Shown here: in pieces, positions 21,796 through 33,239 of the stretch
Layout of the letters: each line of letters begins with the position of its first letter
How positions within the stretch are numbered: the stretch's first letter is position 1
From: Ceratodon purpureus
Taxonomy: Eukaryota; Streptophyta; Bryopsida; Pseudoditrichales; Ditrichaceae
Reading direction: 5' to 3'
DNA: 64,000 bases
Assembly (NCBI GenBank): GCA_014871385.1
Contig: CM026428.1
Coordinates: 8,191,155-8,255,154, forward strand
Program-made: the position numbers and the translations under genes
The notes under the pieces: model-generated
The model's database searches: none
What the model saw: the letters and a program-made list of their open reading frames with translations, nothing else
What the model was told of the DNA's origin: nothing

Positions 21796-22046
21796 CTATT
21801 CTATGAGCAACAAATATCTAGCTCGTGCACAAGCTAAGTCAAGAGCTATGACCCGCTCTAAAAGGTCAACAACATCCTTAGAGACACCAAGGAGCTTAAA
21901 GGTTAACTGACGGCAAACAGCAATTTCTTCCAACTTTTCCTCTTCTGCAAGTTGAATCTCCTCGTTGTTGAAGTGTAAAGCAGGTTCAGGCTCCATAAAG
22001 TAAGTGGCTAGTCGCTCCTGAATTGCTGACATCTAATGTAACGCCA
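21796..22046 (-). pseudogene. MUTS2: MutS2 exon, 3' half (split by a retrotransposon)
   Basis: This is the downstream part of an exon whose upstream half is at 31246-31511. The peptide YFMEPEPALHFNNEEIQLAE then LDLACARARY matches the core/clamp region of plant MutS2, a chloroplast-targeted MutS homologue lacking the mismatch-binding domain. At about 22004-22013 (ACTAGCCACT on the minus strand) there are seven extra bases relative to the expected SGAT-YFMEP reading, which shift the frame. The gene is therefore broken twice: by this frameshift and by the gypsy insertion. Only this exon was recognised with confidence. Confidence 0.75.
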
Positions 22047-22051
22047 CCTTT
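22047..22051. repeat. Target-site duplication CCTTT (left copy)
   Basis: The five bases CCTTT directly precede the left LTR and are repeated at 31241-31245 directly after the right LTR. A 5-bp duplication is typical of Ty3/gypsy integrase. Confidence 0.95.
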
Positions 22052-22708
22052 TGTTACGCTGGATTCTAGACATGGAGAGTGTGAACAGGGGAGAGCATAG
22101 AGGAGACGTCTCGGTAGGGGTTAATACCCGGTACCCGGATGATACCCGGATCGGGGGCAGCAGTTTGGTCGTCCAAGGGTCGGGTGTCACTGGACAAGGA
22201 CACGGCGTTAGGGTTAGCCCCGGACGACTGAGAGCGTATCCAGTCAAGGGAAGAAGGCGGAAGTGTTTTAGGAGGTAGTCGTCTTAGACTGCGAGGGAGA
22301 ATTCGGGGAATACATGGCCACGGTGTCCGAGTTAGAATAGAGAAGGCTGTAAGGGAAAGCAATTCAAAGAGCAGGGAGTAGGAGACAGAGCACTCATGAG
22401 ATAACCAGTGTGAGAGGAATAATCATACAAGAAAGACAGGCAGCAAGGGTTTGGGGGCAGAATAGGTGTCTCATTATCAAAACATCGGAGCATCAGAGTT
22501 GTCACAAAGTGGGCGTCCAAGTCTTAGCGAGGGCGTGCTACTGTTCTAAGCCTAAGCTCTTCACCAAAATCCGAGAGAGGGTCCTAGTCTGGTCCTATGC
22601 CCCTTTTATACTATACTGCCTATCTTGGAAGTCGCAGCTAACTCCCAGTGATGCCGCTGCTGCCGTCCCTGACTGTAGTCCTTGCGGTGCGGATGTTGCG
22701 GGGTAACA
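22052..22708 (-). repeat. 3' LTR (left)
   Basis: 657 bases, TGTTACGCTGG...GGGGTAACA, bounded by the terminal inverted hexamers TGTTAC/GTAACA. It matches the right LTR base for base as far as I can compare. The plus-strand open frames inside both LTRs are incidental. Confidence 0.95.
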
Positions 22709-22724
22709 TTTTACCCTCCCTTGT
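22709..22724 (-). promoter_or_regulatory. Polypurine tract of the gypsy element
   Basis: Immediately upstream of the 3' LTR on the coding strand lies a purine-rich run reading CAAGGGAGGGTAAAA. This is the expected position and composition of the second-strand primer. Confidence 0.8.
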
Positions 22725-22758
22725 AGCTCGCAATCCGTCCGCGGATTGTCGGGGTTTG

Positions 22759-25700
22759 CTAATTCTTGGTCCGTCGGTGTGCAGGTCGCCTGTCGGGACG
22801 AGTGGCTTCGCGAGGAAGCTGCATCTGACGCCGTGGAGGTGCTTGGTCGCCATAGAGAGTTTCGATTGCTGCTGCTACGCCACGATGGATCAAGTTGTGT
22901 TTGGATCGGGACGTAGCCGCATGCTGATAGATGTCATAAACTGTTTTCCCTAGGAGTTTGTTGCAGACGGGGCACTGGATATTATCTGCTTCAGGGTCAG
23001 CGTATCGTGAGGCCAAGTCAGGATAGGTCCTGAAATAGTTTCTCACTTGAGTAATCGCAGTTTCTCTCTCGTCCTCTGCCTCACTGTCGTCACTGGCTTC
23101 TAATTCCAAGTTGAATTCTTCTTCTAGCTTTTTTAGGTTATCCTTATGAAATTTCAGAGTATGAGGGCGGGGATTTACCATGGGGATTGGCTGACTTGGT
23201 TCCGTGGGCTGCACAGTAAGATGGGGCGAGGGCTGCGGTGTGTCTTCGATGTCCGTCAGCTGATCGGGGATGTCCACATGCTCTGCCGGGTCAGGTGAGC
23301 CAGGGGGAAGTGCTGTCGATGATGAAGCCCCAGGATGCAGAATGATCATCAATGGTGCGTCGGTACCCGGTCGCTGAGGTGAATGGTAAACTTCTTTGCC
23401 CTTTGCAGCTTCCTCGCCGTCTAGGAGATCCTGGTCCATGGCTTCCCAGTCTGGCTCTGATTGTTCCAGCTCCAGGGTAGCCATGGCCTCCTCGATGCAT
23501 TGGTCTATCAGGCCTGGCAGCATGTCCTCGGTGGTTGGGGGCTGCAGGCGAAGCATTCGAAACATGTTGGTGGCTATGGCCTGAGTAGCTGTGTGTACCC
23601 AACCTATTTTGTTTGCTTCGAATGTTGCCTTCATCTGCTCGAGGGTCTCCTGCTCCTGATGTGATTGGCCTTGCTCCCCCTGTGCTGGCTGGTTGACCTT
23701 GGCAGCGTGATCGACAGACAGCTGCTTATACCTAGCTAGGTAGTCGGCATTGAGCTGTTCAAGCTTCTGAATCTTCTCTTGCATCCAGAGTTTCTCCTTG
23801 GCGATCAGATCCACTTGTTCGTGAGCATGGGTGAGTTCTAATTCGAGGCTCGTGATCTGGTTGCGGAGATTGGCCAGCGTAGTCTGTGCTTCCTCCAACT
23901 GTTGCCGAAACTCCAAGCGTGTGGCCTCCAAGGTTTGATTTGCCTGTGCTTGTGCTGCCTGGAGAGCTTGCATCGCTTTGCGCTTTCCGCGCTCCTCTTG
24001 TTCTTGAAATCGTTTCTTCTCCTGCTCCGTTGCATGTGCGACTTGTAGGAAAGCTGTCAATGTGGCTGTGATGGTCGAGGCCTGATTATAAAGCTCTGTT
24101 GTTCGCGGTCCCCATGCTGGATCTTTGGCGATGGGCTCCCCGGTGGACAGCTCCAACACCCGTTGGCGCTTGCTGCTTGGACCTGTCGCGGGTACTTCTG
24201 CTGGCGCAGTCGTGGCGAGCTCCCGCCGAATATCGAGGAACGATCCCATGGCAGGTGGGCGACCATGGCGTCCATGATAAGCGAGGAAATGGTGAATGTA
24301 AGCTGTGAGGAAGGGTCCAATTGGACTGGAATACTCCGGTCGGCGGCGGTGTCCTCGCAGCTGCACGCGAAAGTTTTCATCCACAAGAAAACCCCAATTG
24401 ATCGCCTCCCCCTGGTCGGCCATGAACAAAAGCAGGAGTTGGTCAGGAGTGATACCGTTACAGTCGTTTTTGAAGAAGACTTGGCTGAGAATACCACGCA
24501 TTCGAGAGAACCAGGGCTCCACCAAGATCTTCCCCAATGCGAAAACATCGTAACGGCCATCAGCTCGCAGAGGTAGATGCTGAACCAAGGCTTCCACGTC
24601 TGGCCGAGGGTGGACGCAGGTGGGGCTCCACTCCGTAGCTCCGGTGCCGTCCCATCCGAAGAAGGCATGGAGGTATCGGCTCGAATATTGTACCAAGATG
24701 TTGCCGACCATGCCTGCTGGAAACGCCTCGTCTTCACTACGCTGCCTCATGGACTGTATGAACTCGTTGCATAGCGCCAGGTCTGTCTTCCCTTCCATGA
24801 GCGTCCAATACTTCACAAGCCCTGTCTTTGTTGTCCAAATCTCGTCCGCCCTCCTCTTCCATTCGTGTATCATGCGTGGTACATAAAACGGTGGCACATG
24901 TTTCCTAGGTGGCGCGGCGGCCATGGTGATGAGAGGCGAAATGGAGGAAGAGAAGAGAAGTGTGGGCGTGAGGTACTGGCGGAGTGCAGAGAGGGAGAGG
25001 CGCGTGTGAGTCGGGTCCCAGTGCTGGAGCAGACTTGGTGGTATGGAGGGCCTGGGCTGAGGAGAAGGGGAGGACCTTGGGGAACAACATGGGGCGCAAT
25101 GAGAAGAAAGGCGGGTGCATGGCGGCTTTGAGATGACCTGGGGAGTCTCCTGATGGGCTGTCCAGGGAACTGGTGGCGGCCCTGAGGAGGTATCATGAGA
25201 CTCTGATGGCCGCGATGATAGTGGCGGCGCTGCCCGGCTGGGGCGGCGGTGATGCGGATGGCATGCTGTCTTGTCCATCTGATGTCCATGATGGCCCCTG
25301 TTGTCTATGGGAATTTGGACAGCATGGATAAGGTGAATCGTCACTTCAGGTAAGAAAGACTGCGGCTGATGATTGATGTGGTCGTCTGTGATGGGATGTG
25401 TGCTGAGACCATTATCAGAATTCTGCTCTTGACCGGCTTCTGTTTCCAGGCGTTTATTAATTTCTCCTAGATTCAGTGTTGGTGATAGGAGTGGTGTTGC
25501 AGTATGATAATGTTTGAGCTTTGCTGCATTGACCATAGTTGCATGGTCGTCATAGTTGTCATTGTTGATTAAGAGTACCGTATTATTAGGTAGGACTAAT
25601 TGGACCCGATACGGGCCATGCCAAATGGATTCAAATTTGGCCCTCTTGATTTTGGGATCCCTGGGGCACCATAGTACCAGGTCGCCTTTTTGGAAAATGC

Positions 25701-28700
25701 GAGGTGGCTGTGATGCTTGGAATGACTTGGCGCTCAAACGTTGCTTGTGTACAATGTTGTGTAGAGCGGATTCCCTAAGTTCCTCTAAGTGATGTATGTC
25801 CTGTAATCTGGCAGCCAGAACCCGATGGGGTGTGTAATCCCTAGGTTGAAGGCTACGGAAGGTGGGGGCAATATACTCCGTTGGCAGCAATGGTTGTGTG
25901 CCGTAAACCAATTCGAAGGGGCTGGCCTGGGTAGCGGTTTTAGTGGCTACCCTGTAGGCCCATAGAGCTGCAGGCAGACAGTCGTCCCAGTCGACCTTGT
26001 TAGCGTGGATGAATCGTTTTAGCATATTGAGTAGTGTTTTGTTGGTGGATTCAGCTTGTCCATTACCTTGGGGGTAATAAACAGTACTCGTTCTGTGCTT
26101 GATAATATGATTCTCCATGAGCTCGTCGATGACAGCGTTGACAAAATGTGACCCTTGATCTGATAGGATTTCCAAGGGACAACCGAACCGAGTAATAATC
26201 TGTTCGTAGATAAATGCAGCGGTGACCAAGGCTGTATTAGTGCGGAGTGGTTTGGCTTCGACCCACTTGGTGGTGTAATCAGTAGCTACTAAGATATATT
26301 TGAACCCACGTTTAGTGATTGGTCGAATGGGACCAATGAAGTCTAAGCCCCATCTAAGGAAAGGTCCTAACGGTGGTATAGAGCGTAAGGGGACTTTGCC
26401 TTGATGTTGGAAGTTTGTTGTGGCTACCTGGCAGGCGTGGCATTTTTTAACATAGTCATGGACGTCTTTGTGTAACGTCGGCCACCAATACTTGGCGGTT
26501 AGGATCTTTTTAATAGTAGTATCTGGACCCTGGTGTCCACCGGCAGGACCGTCATGGAGGTGCGATATAATGTCCTGTTGTTGCTCCTTGGCGACACAGA
26601 TTCTAGTTTCTCCGTCAGGTCCCCGGCGATACAGTTGGCCCTGGATGACCGTATAAGGAAGGGTGCTGCGAATGAAGCTGATTTTTCTGGTCCCTGTGAA
26701 GTCTGCTGGGGCCTCCCCCTTGGTTAAGTATTGTACATATGGATGTTGCCAATCAAGGACTGCCTCGGGGGTGACCGTTGCTGCTTGGATATATGAGTCG
26801 TTAAATGAGTCATCAATGCCGTCCTCGGTAGTCGTGGTGTCCCTGGATAGATAATCGGCAACTATATGGCGTTTGCCGGGTACATAGACGACTTCGAAGT
26901 CATATTCTAATAGAATCATGATCCAACGGGCAACGCGCCCACTGACTAGCGGCTGATTTACTAGGTAAGATAAACTGTGATGGTCGACTATAAACCTGAA
27001 CTTATTTCCTAGTAAATAATGTCGAAATTTCTTGACGGCATAGATCATGGCTAGAGCTTCTCTCTCGGTCGTGGAATAATTCCTTTCTGCTGTGTTAAGT
27101 AGACGGCTTGCATAGGCGACCGGTTGATCGTGTTTTCCTGTGATGTTTTGTGCTAGCATGACGCCTACGGCCAGATTTGAGGCGTCCGTGTGAACATGAA
27201 AAGGCTTGGTCCAATCTGGAGCAATGAGGATGGGTGCGTTGGAGTAAGCAATCTTGATTTTTTCCAATGCTTCTTGGGCGGCAGGGGACCAATCTCGTGG
27301 ATAACTGTAGCCCACACGATTTAATGCTGTGATGGGAGCTGTGATATGTGCCAACTTTTCGATGTAGATGCGATTGAACTGGGCCAAACCAAGGAGCCGT
27401 TGGACACCCTTTTGGTTAACAGGAGGCACCATGTTAACAATGTCTTGGATCTTCTCAGGGTCAGGTAATTTTCCATGCTTGCACACAATATATCCCAGGA
27501 TGATTCCTGCAAAGAAGAGGAACATGCATTTGTCGGCATTGAGGCTGACCCCGTTGGCTCTGCAGGCATCGAAAATCTGTCGCAGATGATGGATATGGTC
27601 TTTCATGGACCCATAGACCGTACCATCGTCTAAATATATGCGAAAGAATCTTTTTAAAAAAGGTCTAAAAATTAGTTCCATAACCCTCTGGAATGTCATG
27701 GGGGCATTTTTGGCTCCGAAAGGCATTCTCTCGAATTGGTAGGGGCCCCATTCAGTAGAAAAAGCCGTCTTGTTTTTGTCTTGGTCGGCCATGGCAACTT
27801 GGTAGTATCCAGAGAAGCAATCCAAGAATGAGTACATCTCATGGCCGGCAACTTCATCGATGATCTCTTCCATGTAGGGCAGTGGGTAATGGTCCTTTTT
27901 TGTGGCGGCATTGAGTTTGCGAAAGTCGACACAAATGCGAAGTGTTCCATTTTTTTTTGGAATGATGACCATGGGTGATAACCAAGGTGCAGAGTCTACA
28001 GGTGAGATAAATTTGGCTTCTAATAACTTATCCAGTTCGGTTTTGACCCGTGTAGCGTAATTTGGGTTCATACGATATCGTCGTTGTTGTACGGGGTGAG
28101 CATTTGGAATTAGATCTATAGTATGCTCTGCTAGTCTGCTTGGTATGCCTTTGAGGTCCTCATGACTCCAAGCAAAGATGTCGTGATATTCGTGGAAGAG
28201 TTCGATGGCTGCTCGTTTCAACTCTTCGGGGGCCTCAGCATTGATTTTGACAAACTTTGGTTTGTCCGTGGTGCCCAAGTTAATGAGCTCCACTTTATCT
28301 TTAGCACCATGGGACCATCCGTTGATGGTATGATTTTTCAAGGCTTGGGAAGCTGGAGGGGCGTCTACTTTAACTGTTTCTTGGACTTCCTTGGTGAAAT
28401 GTGCAGGGATGTCGAACTTTTCTTGTTCTGGTACTAAACTTGCTAAATGTATTTCTGCCAAGGGTACCAGGTTAGGGTCGGCTTGTAATACCAACGCCTC
28501 TTGTTCCGGAGAGAGTCCTTTCAACCAATTTGTACCTGCATGGTGTCGGATTTGGTCGGCTTTAGCTCTAGTCACACAACTATCTACAGGAATGGTTATG
28601 GTTTTTCCTTGTCTATGAATCCTGATCTGGTTTCTGGCCCAGTCATGGACGGCGTTCATGTCTCGTAGCCATGGTCGTCCCAGGATGATGGGAAAATTAC

Positions 28701-30519
28701 TTCGGTCTGGCATTTCGATTATCACGAAAGTCGCTGGTGTTGTGACACCATGTGTAGTTATGGCCACCGAAGAGAGTATCCCCAAAGGCGTAACAGGAGC
28801 ATCGTTAGCCATTCGTAGAATAAATTGTGCAGCCTTGGGGCGGGGTAAGCCCAAGTTCTCCCTTAATTGATTGCTCATAACGTTGACGCCAGATCCACCA
28901 TCGACTAGTACATTGGTAAGTTCATATTGCCCTAGCTGAATCCTGATCACTGCGGCGTCTGGGTCCAGCGTCGTGGAGTTGACTTCTATGACCTTGGGAT
29001 CTTTGGGTGTGCTGGGTAATGCTGCCTGTTGTAAATATCTGTGAAACTCTGGGCTGATTTGCATCAGCTTAGACAGCGTGATGGTGACATTGATGTTGTC
29101 AACGACCTGTTGGATGCTGACTGGTTGCGGTGTTTCTAATTCTTCCTGTAAGTTCTTTCGAATCTGATGCAGCCTTTCCCAGTGGTTGGGTGGGAATGGT
29201 TTCCTGGGTTCGACGACGTGGTCGTCTATTGGTAGGTTGGTGCCTGCCTGTGATCGAGTTGTTACTGCGGCGGTGGTAATGGCGGCAACCTTGGCCCCCG
29301 CTCCATGGACTTCGGTGATGGTGACACCCCCCCTTCTTGGTGAAGGCCCCTGGCTGTCCTTGGGTGGCGGAGGTGGGTGTGCAGCGGTGGCCCATTTTTG
29401 GCGCAGCAGAGGACACTGGCCCCTTCGATGGTGCAATGACCCACATTCCCAGCAACCATCATTGCGTGCAGGTTGAAAAGCGTCCACCTCAATTTCTTCT
29501 GGCTGTACAGCGGCCGTGGAGTTTCTGGGGCGTCTAGCGTCGTCCATTCGTGGGTTGGTATTGGCGAACCAACATCTCCCGCCATGGATTTTTCCACAGT
29601 TACTGCATGGTGCCGGGGCAAGCCGTACTTCGGGTCTTAGTGCCGGCAGTGGTAGCAGGGGCGTCTGTAGCTTATGTAGCGCTCCTAATTCGCGGCTGAT
29701 GTCATTGGCGGCGTCGAGGATATCTTGTAACCTTTTAACACCCCGAATGACAATACCTTGTTGTATCCATGGCAGTAAGCCTTTTTTGAACCATTCACAT
29801 AAATAATCCTCCTCGGGTTTCTGATTAAGCTTGTCTGCTAATTGCTTGAATCTATCATAAAATTTGTCCACAGGTTCGTCTTTGTTTTGTGTGATACTGC
29901 CCAAGGCTCTGAGAATCTCGGAGCTCGTTTTCAGTTTCCGGAATTTGTGTAAAAAACTAGCTTCCATTTCTTCCCATCCTGCCAAGGGGTGTTCTGTTTC
30001 AAAATCAATATACCAATTGATATGATTCCCTTGCAGCGTGGTCCCGAAGATGTTTTGTAGGTCGGCTGTGTTTGTGACTCCGTTGGTCCTTGCAATGACT
30101 TTAAATCGTCGGACATGCCAATCGGGGTCGGCAGTGTCGTCAAACACCGGGTAAGGGATCTTGGGGAGCTTGGTGTAGTGATCGTGACTGCCCGCACTGT
30201 TAGATGTGGCTGCAGTGTGATTTCCTCTGGGTAACGTAGCCGACCTTAATTCTTCTATGGGGTTTTGCGATGCTTGGCCGGCTAGGTTTAGTGGTGAGTC
30301 TTCTACAGGTCCAGGGACCCTGCTACTCTGGAGGCTTTGATATTGTACGTTTAATAGTTCCAACTTGGCGTTGGTGGCATCGTTCTTTGCAGCCAGATCA
30401 GTCATCTGCTGCTTCATCCATTGTAAAAACTCTTTGGTGCCTTCAAGGTCGTCTTGTACCGTGGCTTCCTCGCCTTCATTGTTGCGAGCAGCTTCGGCGG
30501 CGACTTTCCTAGGAGGCAT
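22759..30519 (-). CDS. Gag-Pol polyprotein with extra C-terminal module and zf-XS-like finger
   Basis: One uninterrupted frame of 2586 residues from the ATG of [12 protein letters not shown]. In order: Gag core (about 130-290); two zinc-knuckle-like Cys/His clusters ([12 protein letters not shown], about 310; [14 protein letters not shown], about 356); aspartic protease ([12 protein letters not shown], about 540); reverse transcriptase with [10 protein letters not shown] (about 963); RNase H (HTDAS, about 1110); integrase HHCC finger and core ([26 protein letters not shown]). After a Pro/His-rich linker comes a non-Pol region with the plant-transposon module ([12 protein letters not shown], about 2040) and a long coiled coil. 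Near residue 2520 is [20 protein letters not shown] followed by a His, which resembles the zf-XS finger of SGS3/IDN2 RNA-silencing proteins. It ends in TAG 50 bases before the LTR. Confidence 0.95.
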   Translation of the reverse strand: MPPRKVAAEAARNNEGEEATVQDDLEGTKEFLQWMKQQMTDLAAKNDATNAKLELLNVQYQSLQSSRVPGPVEDSPLNLAGQASQNPIEELRSATLPRGNHTAATSNSAGSHDHYTKLPKIPYPVFDDTADPDWHVRRFKVIARTNGVTNTADLQNIFGTTLQGNHINWYIDFETEHPLAGWEEMEASFLHKFRKLKTSSEILRALGSITQNKDEPVDKFYDRFKQLADKLNQKPEEDYLCEWFKKGLLPWIQQGIVIRGVKRLQDILDAANDISRELGALHKLQTPLLPLPALRPEVRLAPAPCSNCGKIHGGRCWFANTNPRMDDARRPRNSTAAVQPEEIEVDAFQPARNDGCWECGSLHHRRGQCPLLRQKWATAAHPPPPPKDSQGPSPRRGGVTITEVHGAGAKVAAITTAAVTTRSQAGTNLPIDDHVVEPRKPFPPNHWERLHQIRKNLQEELETPQPVSIQQVVDNINVTITLSKLMQISPEFHRYLQQAALPSTPKDPKVIEVNSTTLDPDAAVIRIQLGQYELTNVLVDGGSGVNVMSNQLRENLGLPRPKAAQFILRMANDAPVTPLGILSSVAITTHGVTTPATFVIIEMPDRSNFPIILGRPWLRDMNAVHDWARNQIRIHRQGKTITIPVDSCVTRAKADQIRHHAGTNWLKGLSPEQEALVLQADPNLVPLAEIHLASLVPEQEKFDIPAHFTKEVQETVKVDAPPASQALKNHTINGWSHGAKDKVELINLGTTDKPKFVKINAEAPEELKRAAIELFHEYHDIFAWSHEDLKGIPSRLAEHTIDLIPNAHPVQQRRYRMNPNYATRVKTELDKLLEAKFISPVDSAPWLSPMVIIPKKNGTLRICVDFRKLNAATKKDHYPLPYMEEIIDEVAGHEMYSFLDCFSGYYQVAMADQDKNKTAFSTEWGPYQFERMPFGAKNAPMTFQRVMELIFRPFLKRFFRIYLDDGTVYGSMKDHIHHLRQIFDACRANGVSLNADKCMFLFFAGIILGYIVCKHGKLPDPEKIQDIVNMVPPVNQKGVQRLLGLAQFNRIYIEKLAHITAPITALNRVGYSYPRDWSPAAQEALEKIKIAYSNAPILIAPDWTKPFHVHTDASNLAVGVMLAQNITGKHDQPVAYASRLLNTAERNYSTTEREALAMIYAVKKFRHYLLGNKFRFIVDHHSLSYLVNQPLVSGRVARWIMILLEYDFEVVYVPGKRHIVADYLSRDTTTTEDGIDDSFNDSYIQAATVTPEAVLDWQHPYVQYLTKGEAPADFTGTRKISFIRSTLPYTVIQGQLYRRGPDGETRICVAKEQQQDIISHLHDGPAGGHQGPDTTIKKILTAKYWWPTLHKDVHDYVKKCHACQVATTNFQHQGKVPLRSIPPLGPFLRWGLDFIGPIRPITKRGFKYILVATDYTTKWVEAKPLRTNTALVTAAFIYEQIITRFGCPLEILSDQGSHFVNAVIDELMENHIIKHRTSTVYYPQGNGQAESTNKTLLNMLKRFIHANKVDWDDCLPAALWAYRVATKTATQASPFELVYGTQPLLPTEYIAPTFRSLQPRDYTPHRVLAARLQDIHHLEELRESALHNIVHKQRLSAKSFQASQPPRIFQKGDLVLWCPRDPKIKRAKFESIWHGPYRVQLVLPNNTVLLINNDNYDDHATMVNAAKLKHYHTATPLLSPTLNLGEINKRLETEAGQEQNSDNGLSTHPITDDHINHQPQSFLPEVTIHLIHAVQIPIDNRGHHGHQMDKTACHPHHRRPSRAAPPLSSRPSESHDTSSGPPPVPWTAHQETPQVISKPPCTRLSSHCAPCCSPRSSPSPQPRPSIPPSLLQHWDPTHTRLSLSALRQYLTPTLLFSSSISPLITMAAAPPRKHVPPFYVPRMIHEWKRRADEIWTTKTGLVKYWTLMEGKTDLALCNEFIQSMRQRSEDEAFPAGMVGNILVQYSSRYLHAFFGWDGTGATEWSPTCVHPRPDVEALVQHLPLRADGRYDVFALGKILVEPWFSRMRGILSQVFFKNDCNGITPDQLLLLFMADQGEAINWGFLVDENFRVQLRGHRRRPEYSSPIGPFLTAYIHHFLAYHGRHGRPPAMGSFLDIRRELATTAPAEVPATGPSSKRQRVLELSTGEPIAKDPAWGPRTTELYNQASTITATLTAFLQVAHATEQEKKRFQEQEERGKRKAMQALQAAQAQANQTLEATRLEFRQQLEEAQTTLANLRNQITSLELELTHAHEQVDLIAKEKLWMQEKIQKLEQLNADYLARYKQLSVDHAAKVNQPAQGEQGQSHQEQETLEQMKATFEANKIGWVHTATQAIATNMFRMLRLQPPTTEDMLPGLIDQCIEEAMATLELEQSEPDWEAMDQDLLDGEEAAKGKEVYHSPQRPGTDAPLMIILHPGASSSTALPPGSPDPAEHVDIPDQLTDIEDTPQPSPHLTVQPTEPSQPIPMVNPRPHTLKFHKDNLKKLEEEFNLELEASDDSEAEDERETAITQVRNYFRTYPDLASRYADPEADNIQCPVCNKLLGKTVYDIYQHAATSRSKHNLIHRGVAAAIETLYGDQAPPRRQMQLPREATRPDRRPAHRRTKN

Positions 30520-30562
30520 GGTGATTGAATTTTCTCCGGTTTCCCCCTTATTCACAATTCCA

Positions 30563-30583
30563 TCCCCAGCATGGTCGCCAAAA
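30563..30583 (-). promoter_or_regulatory. Primer-binding site of the gypsy element
   Basis: Directly downstream of the 5' LTR the coding strand reads TTTTGGCGACCATGCTGGGG. The TGGCGACC... start, complementary to a tRNA 3'-CCA end, is where minus-strand priming is expected. The tRNA species was not identified. Confidence 0.7.
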
Positions 30584-31240
30584 TGTTACGCTGGATTCTA
30601 GACATGGAGAGTGTGAACAGGGGAGAGCATAGAGGAGACGTCTCGGTAGGGGTTAATACCCGGTACCCGGATGATACCCGGATCGGGGGCAGCAGTTTGG
30701 TCGTCCAAGGGTCGGGTGTCACTGGACAAGGACACGGCGTTAGGGTTAGCCCCGGACGACTGAGAGCGTATCCAGTCAAGGGAAGAAGGCGGAAGTGTTT
30801 TAGGAGGTAGTCGTCTTAGACTGCGAGGGAGAATTCGGGGAATACATGGCCACGGTGTCCGAGTTAGAATAGAGAAGGCTGTAAGGGAAAGCAATTCAAA
30901 GAGCAGGGAGTAGGAGACAGAGCACTCATGAGATAACCAGTGTGAGAGGAATAATCATACAAGAAAGACAGGCAGCAAGGGTTTGGGGGCAGAATAGGTG
31001 TCTCATTATCAAAACATCGGAGCATCAGAGTTGTCACAAAGTGGGCGTCCAAGTCTTAGCGAGGGCGTGCTACTGTTCTAAGCCTAAGCTCTTCACCAAA
31101 ATCCGAGAGAGGGTCCTAGTCTGGTCCTATGCCCCTTTTATACTATACTGCCTATCTTGGAAGTCGCAGCTAACTCCCAGTGATGCCGCTGCTGCCGTCC
31201 CTGACTGTAGTCCTTGCGGTGCGGATGTTGCGGGGTAACA
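30584..31240 (-). repeat. 5' LTR (right)
   Basis: 657 bases, the same sequence as the left LTR including the TGTTAC and GTAACA ends. The right-hand copy of CCTTT follows at 31241-31245. Confidence 0.95.
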
Positions 31241-31511
31241 CCTTTGAGTAGCCCTTTTTGAGGTGCTCTTACCGCAACATACATCCGCCCCTTCGCTTGG
31301 TCACAAGCTGGAGTCCATTCCCCTTGCACCGTACACCATCGCTGCTGTTTCTTCATTAGTGCTTCAAGAGCCTTGGAGTTTTCTGTCCTCTTCGACCAAA
31401 TTGAGGCTAATTTTGCACTGGCTCTGTCTAGAACAATTGAACGGGTACAGTCCAAGCAGTGTTCGATTGCTGCCTCGAGATCAGAGCATAAATTGCAGTC
31501 CTGCAGTATTG
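31241..31511 (-). pseudogene. MUTS2: MutS2 exon, 5' half
   Basis: The exon begins after an acceptor (GTGCAAG at 31512). It reads DCNLCSDLEAAIEHCLDC, then RASAKLASIWSKR and GRMYVAVRAPQKGLLKG up to the retrotransposon. Joined across the insertion (one CCTTT removed) it continues as GGVTLDVSNSGAT. This is a close match to the plant MutS2 segment ending in SSSGATYFMEP. The insertion is within the coding exon. The first five bases double as the right target-site copy. Confidence 0.75.
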
Positions 31512-32492
31512 CTTGCACCGAATTACAACTTTGTCCATCAAAATAGCATAAAAAGAACAACATAATTCAACTCGATATCAGCAAAGCTCCAAAGAATTCT
31601 CAGAAAACGATCGTCTGCTCAACACTAACTGGACGTGTCTGACGATGAGCCTCCGATATACCAGAGCCATTATAAACAAAAATAGGCAATGACGAGTAGA
31701 GTTATCGAGTTACAGACCTGCGACATCGGGTTGATTGCTCGTAATGTCTTCATTGCCCATAACCTACTAATACAAACGTCTCACAGCCGCTAAAGTCATC
31801 CTCACTTGACAAAACTGATCAAGCTCACAGACGTTTTTAGATTGAGCATCTTCAATAAAACTGCGCAGGTCTACAATATCAGAGAAATCAAGCGGGCTGG
31901 AGAGTGATTGTTACCATAATAAAATCCCATAATAAAATCCCACGAGACTCTGAATGAACGCAGACACGGAGAAATAAGCACTTGCAGCCATGCTATCCAT
32001 AGCAACAAAAAGACTCTATCAAAAAATAAGTTCCACCTTTGAGCAACAAGGTCAGAAAGCAAAGCCAACTTGCAAAGGAAAACCTCCCCAAGAGCCATCG
32101 ACAGGTGTTTTTCTCGTCTAACATCACAACCGGGAACTGTAAACCTAATTCAGAACATTCCGCTGATGGTAAAGGATTTGTTTACTCACACAGTTCTATA
32201 CATAATAGAAACACTGAGATACGATCGATGCAATCGACGAATCAAGCCTCGCTGAATTCACCTAAAAGAAATCCAGCGACTTAAACCCTTCATTCCTTCG
32301 TTCAAAATATGAAACTCGATGCATTGCTCCGTTCCAAGGGAGGCCATCCATGGTGAAACCGATTCAAGCTTCAACACTCTCTGATCACTTTGAAAATCCA
32401 TCATTGCTGACACAGACGAATGCTTTATAAGGATATGAGGCCTGCTTGATTGATTGGAATATTAGGTTTACCTTTGAAATTAGGTCAAGCGC
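31512..32492. other. Mostly non-coding; possible further MutS2 intron sequence
   Basis: No convincing gene. A possible short exon on the minus strand (about 31870-31818, acceptor CTGCGCAG, reading FIEDAQSKNVCELDQFCQ, donor GTGAGG) has correct splice sites but no recognisable similarity. The remainder is likely intron or spacer. Confidence 0.3.
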
Positions 32493-33236
32493 TTACTCCA
32501 CCTTCCATCTCTTATCATCATCCGCGGGATCCTTTTCAGGTGTCTCCAGAGTCGAACCATAAGCCATAATTTGCGCATACACCACGCCGTTCGTCAACAA
32601 CCCGAGAACGCTTCCCACCACCATGCTAAACGGCGCATTCTCCTGGATGCTTGTAAACGTGCGAACCCCACATCCAGCAAAAGACAGAAAGTTCGTCAAA
32701 ATACTCAACTGCACGGTGTTCTTCGTCCTCCAGTTCTGATAGATTTGCGGGAGCCTCGCAGCGAAGAAGATGGCATGTTGACGCGCACATAGCGCTTCAA
32801 ACAGATTCGCGTCCAACCTCCCGGCAAGCAGACTTGGCGCCAAGGCGCAGTAGAGCGCGGACTTGAACAAAGTAAACGGACCAAGCTTCGGCGAGTAGTG
32901 GTATATCAACGCCACGCAAAGCAGGCTCTACATCAGAATGAACACGAGCTCCCCGTATGCTGAAAACGGCTGTTGCTTGAAGAGACAATACGCCAACGCA
33001 ATCGAGAACCCCGCTGCCTCAAGCTCGAACGACGCCACACTCAACCCGTGGATGCTCTTGTTCTTTATTATCACATAAATCTGCGGCACCTTCAGAAACA
33101 CCGACCCTGCCACTATGCCGTACCCTAACTCCTTCGACATCACCGGCAAGACGCACTCCAGCCCTGGCATCTCACTCTTCGCATACAACTCCACCAAACA
33201 CAAGACATCTATCCCTGCAAACTCCGTCTTCGACAT
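32493..33236 (-). pseudogene. MPDU1: MPDU1-like (PQ-loop) intronless copy with one TAG
   Basis: A 247-codon frame from ATG at 33236 (MSKTEFAGIDVL) to 32493, full length for plant MPDU1 homologues (about 240 residues). MPDU1 is an ER membrane protein needed for use of dolichol-phosphate-mannose and -glucose. Two PQ-loop repeats are present: KVPQIYVIIKNKS and RLPQIYQNWRTKNT. The conserved FTSIQE(N)AP segment and several hydrophobic helices are intact. The only defect is TAG at 32928-32930 (FILM-stop-SLLC), where relatives have Gln. The lack of introns suggests a retrocopy, although no poly-A tail or target duplication was seen. It could also be a host gene with a single recent lesion. Confidence 0.8.
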
Positions 33237-33239
33237 GAT

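Larger units (their letters stand above)
22052..31240 (-). mobile_element. Complete Ty3/gypsy LTR retrotransposon (9189 bp)
   Basis: It is bounded by two 657-base LTRs that begin TGTTAC and end GTAACA, with the 5-bp duplication CCTTT outside. The element is transcribed on the minus strand, so the right LTR is the 5' LTR. Domain order in the polyprotein is Gag, protease, reverse transcriptase, RNase H, integrase (Ty3 order), followed by an extra C-terminal region in the position where env-like frames occur in some plant lineages. There is no chromodomain after the integrase. The two LTRs look identical by eye and the frame has no interruption, so the insertion is recent and possibly still active. 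Confidence 0.97.

Noticed and set aside
5640..21800. Terminal inverted repeats of a single element covering the SET and transposase genes
   Set aside because: I compared the flanks (5.64-5.9, 7.9-8.1, 20.1-20.3 and 21.4-21.8 kb) by eye and found no convincing inverted match or target duplication. The unit is left undefined.
22081..22706. Small plus-strand frames in both LTRs (75-98 codons)
   Set aside because: They are identical in both LTRs only because the LTRs are identical. They are antisense to the element, with no protein features.
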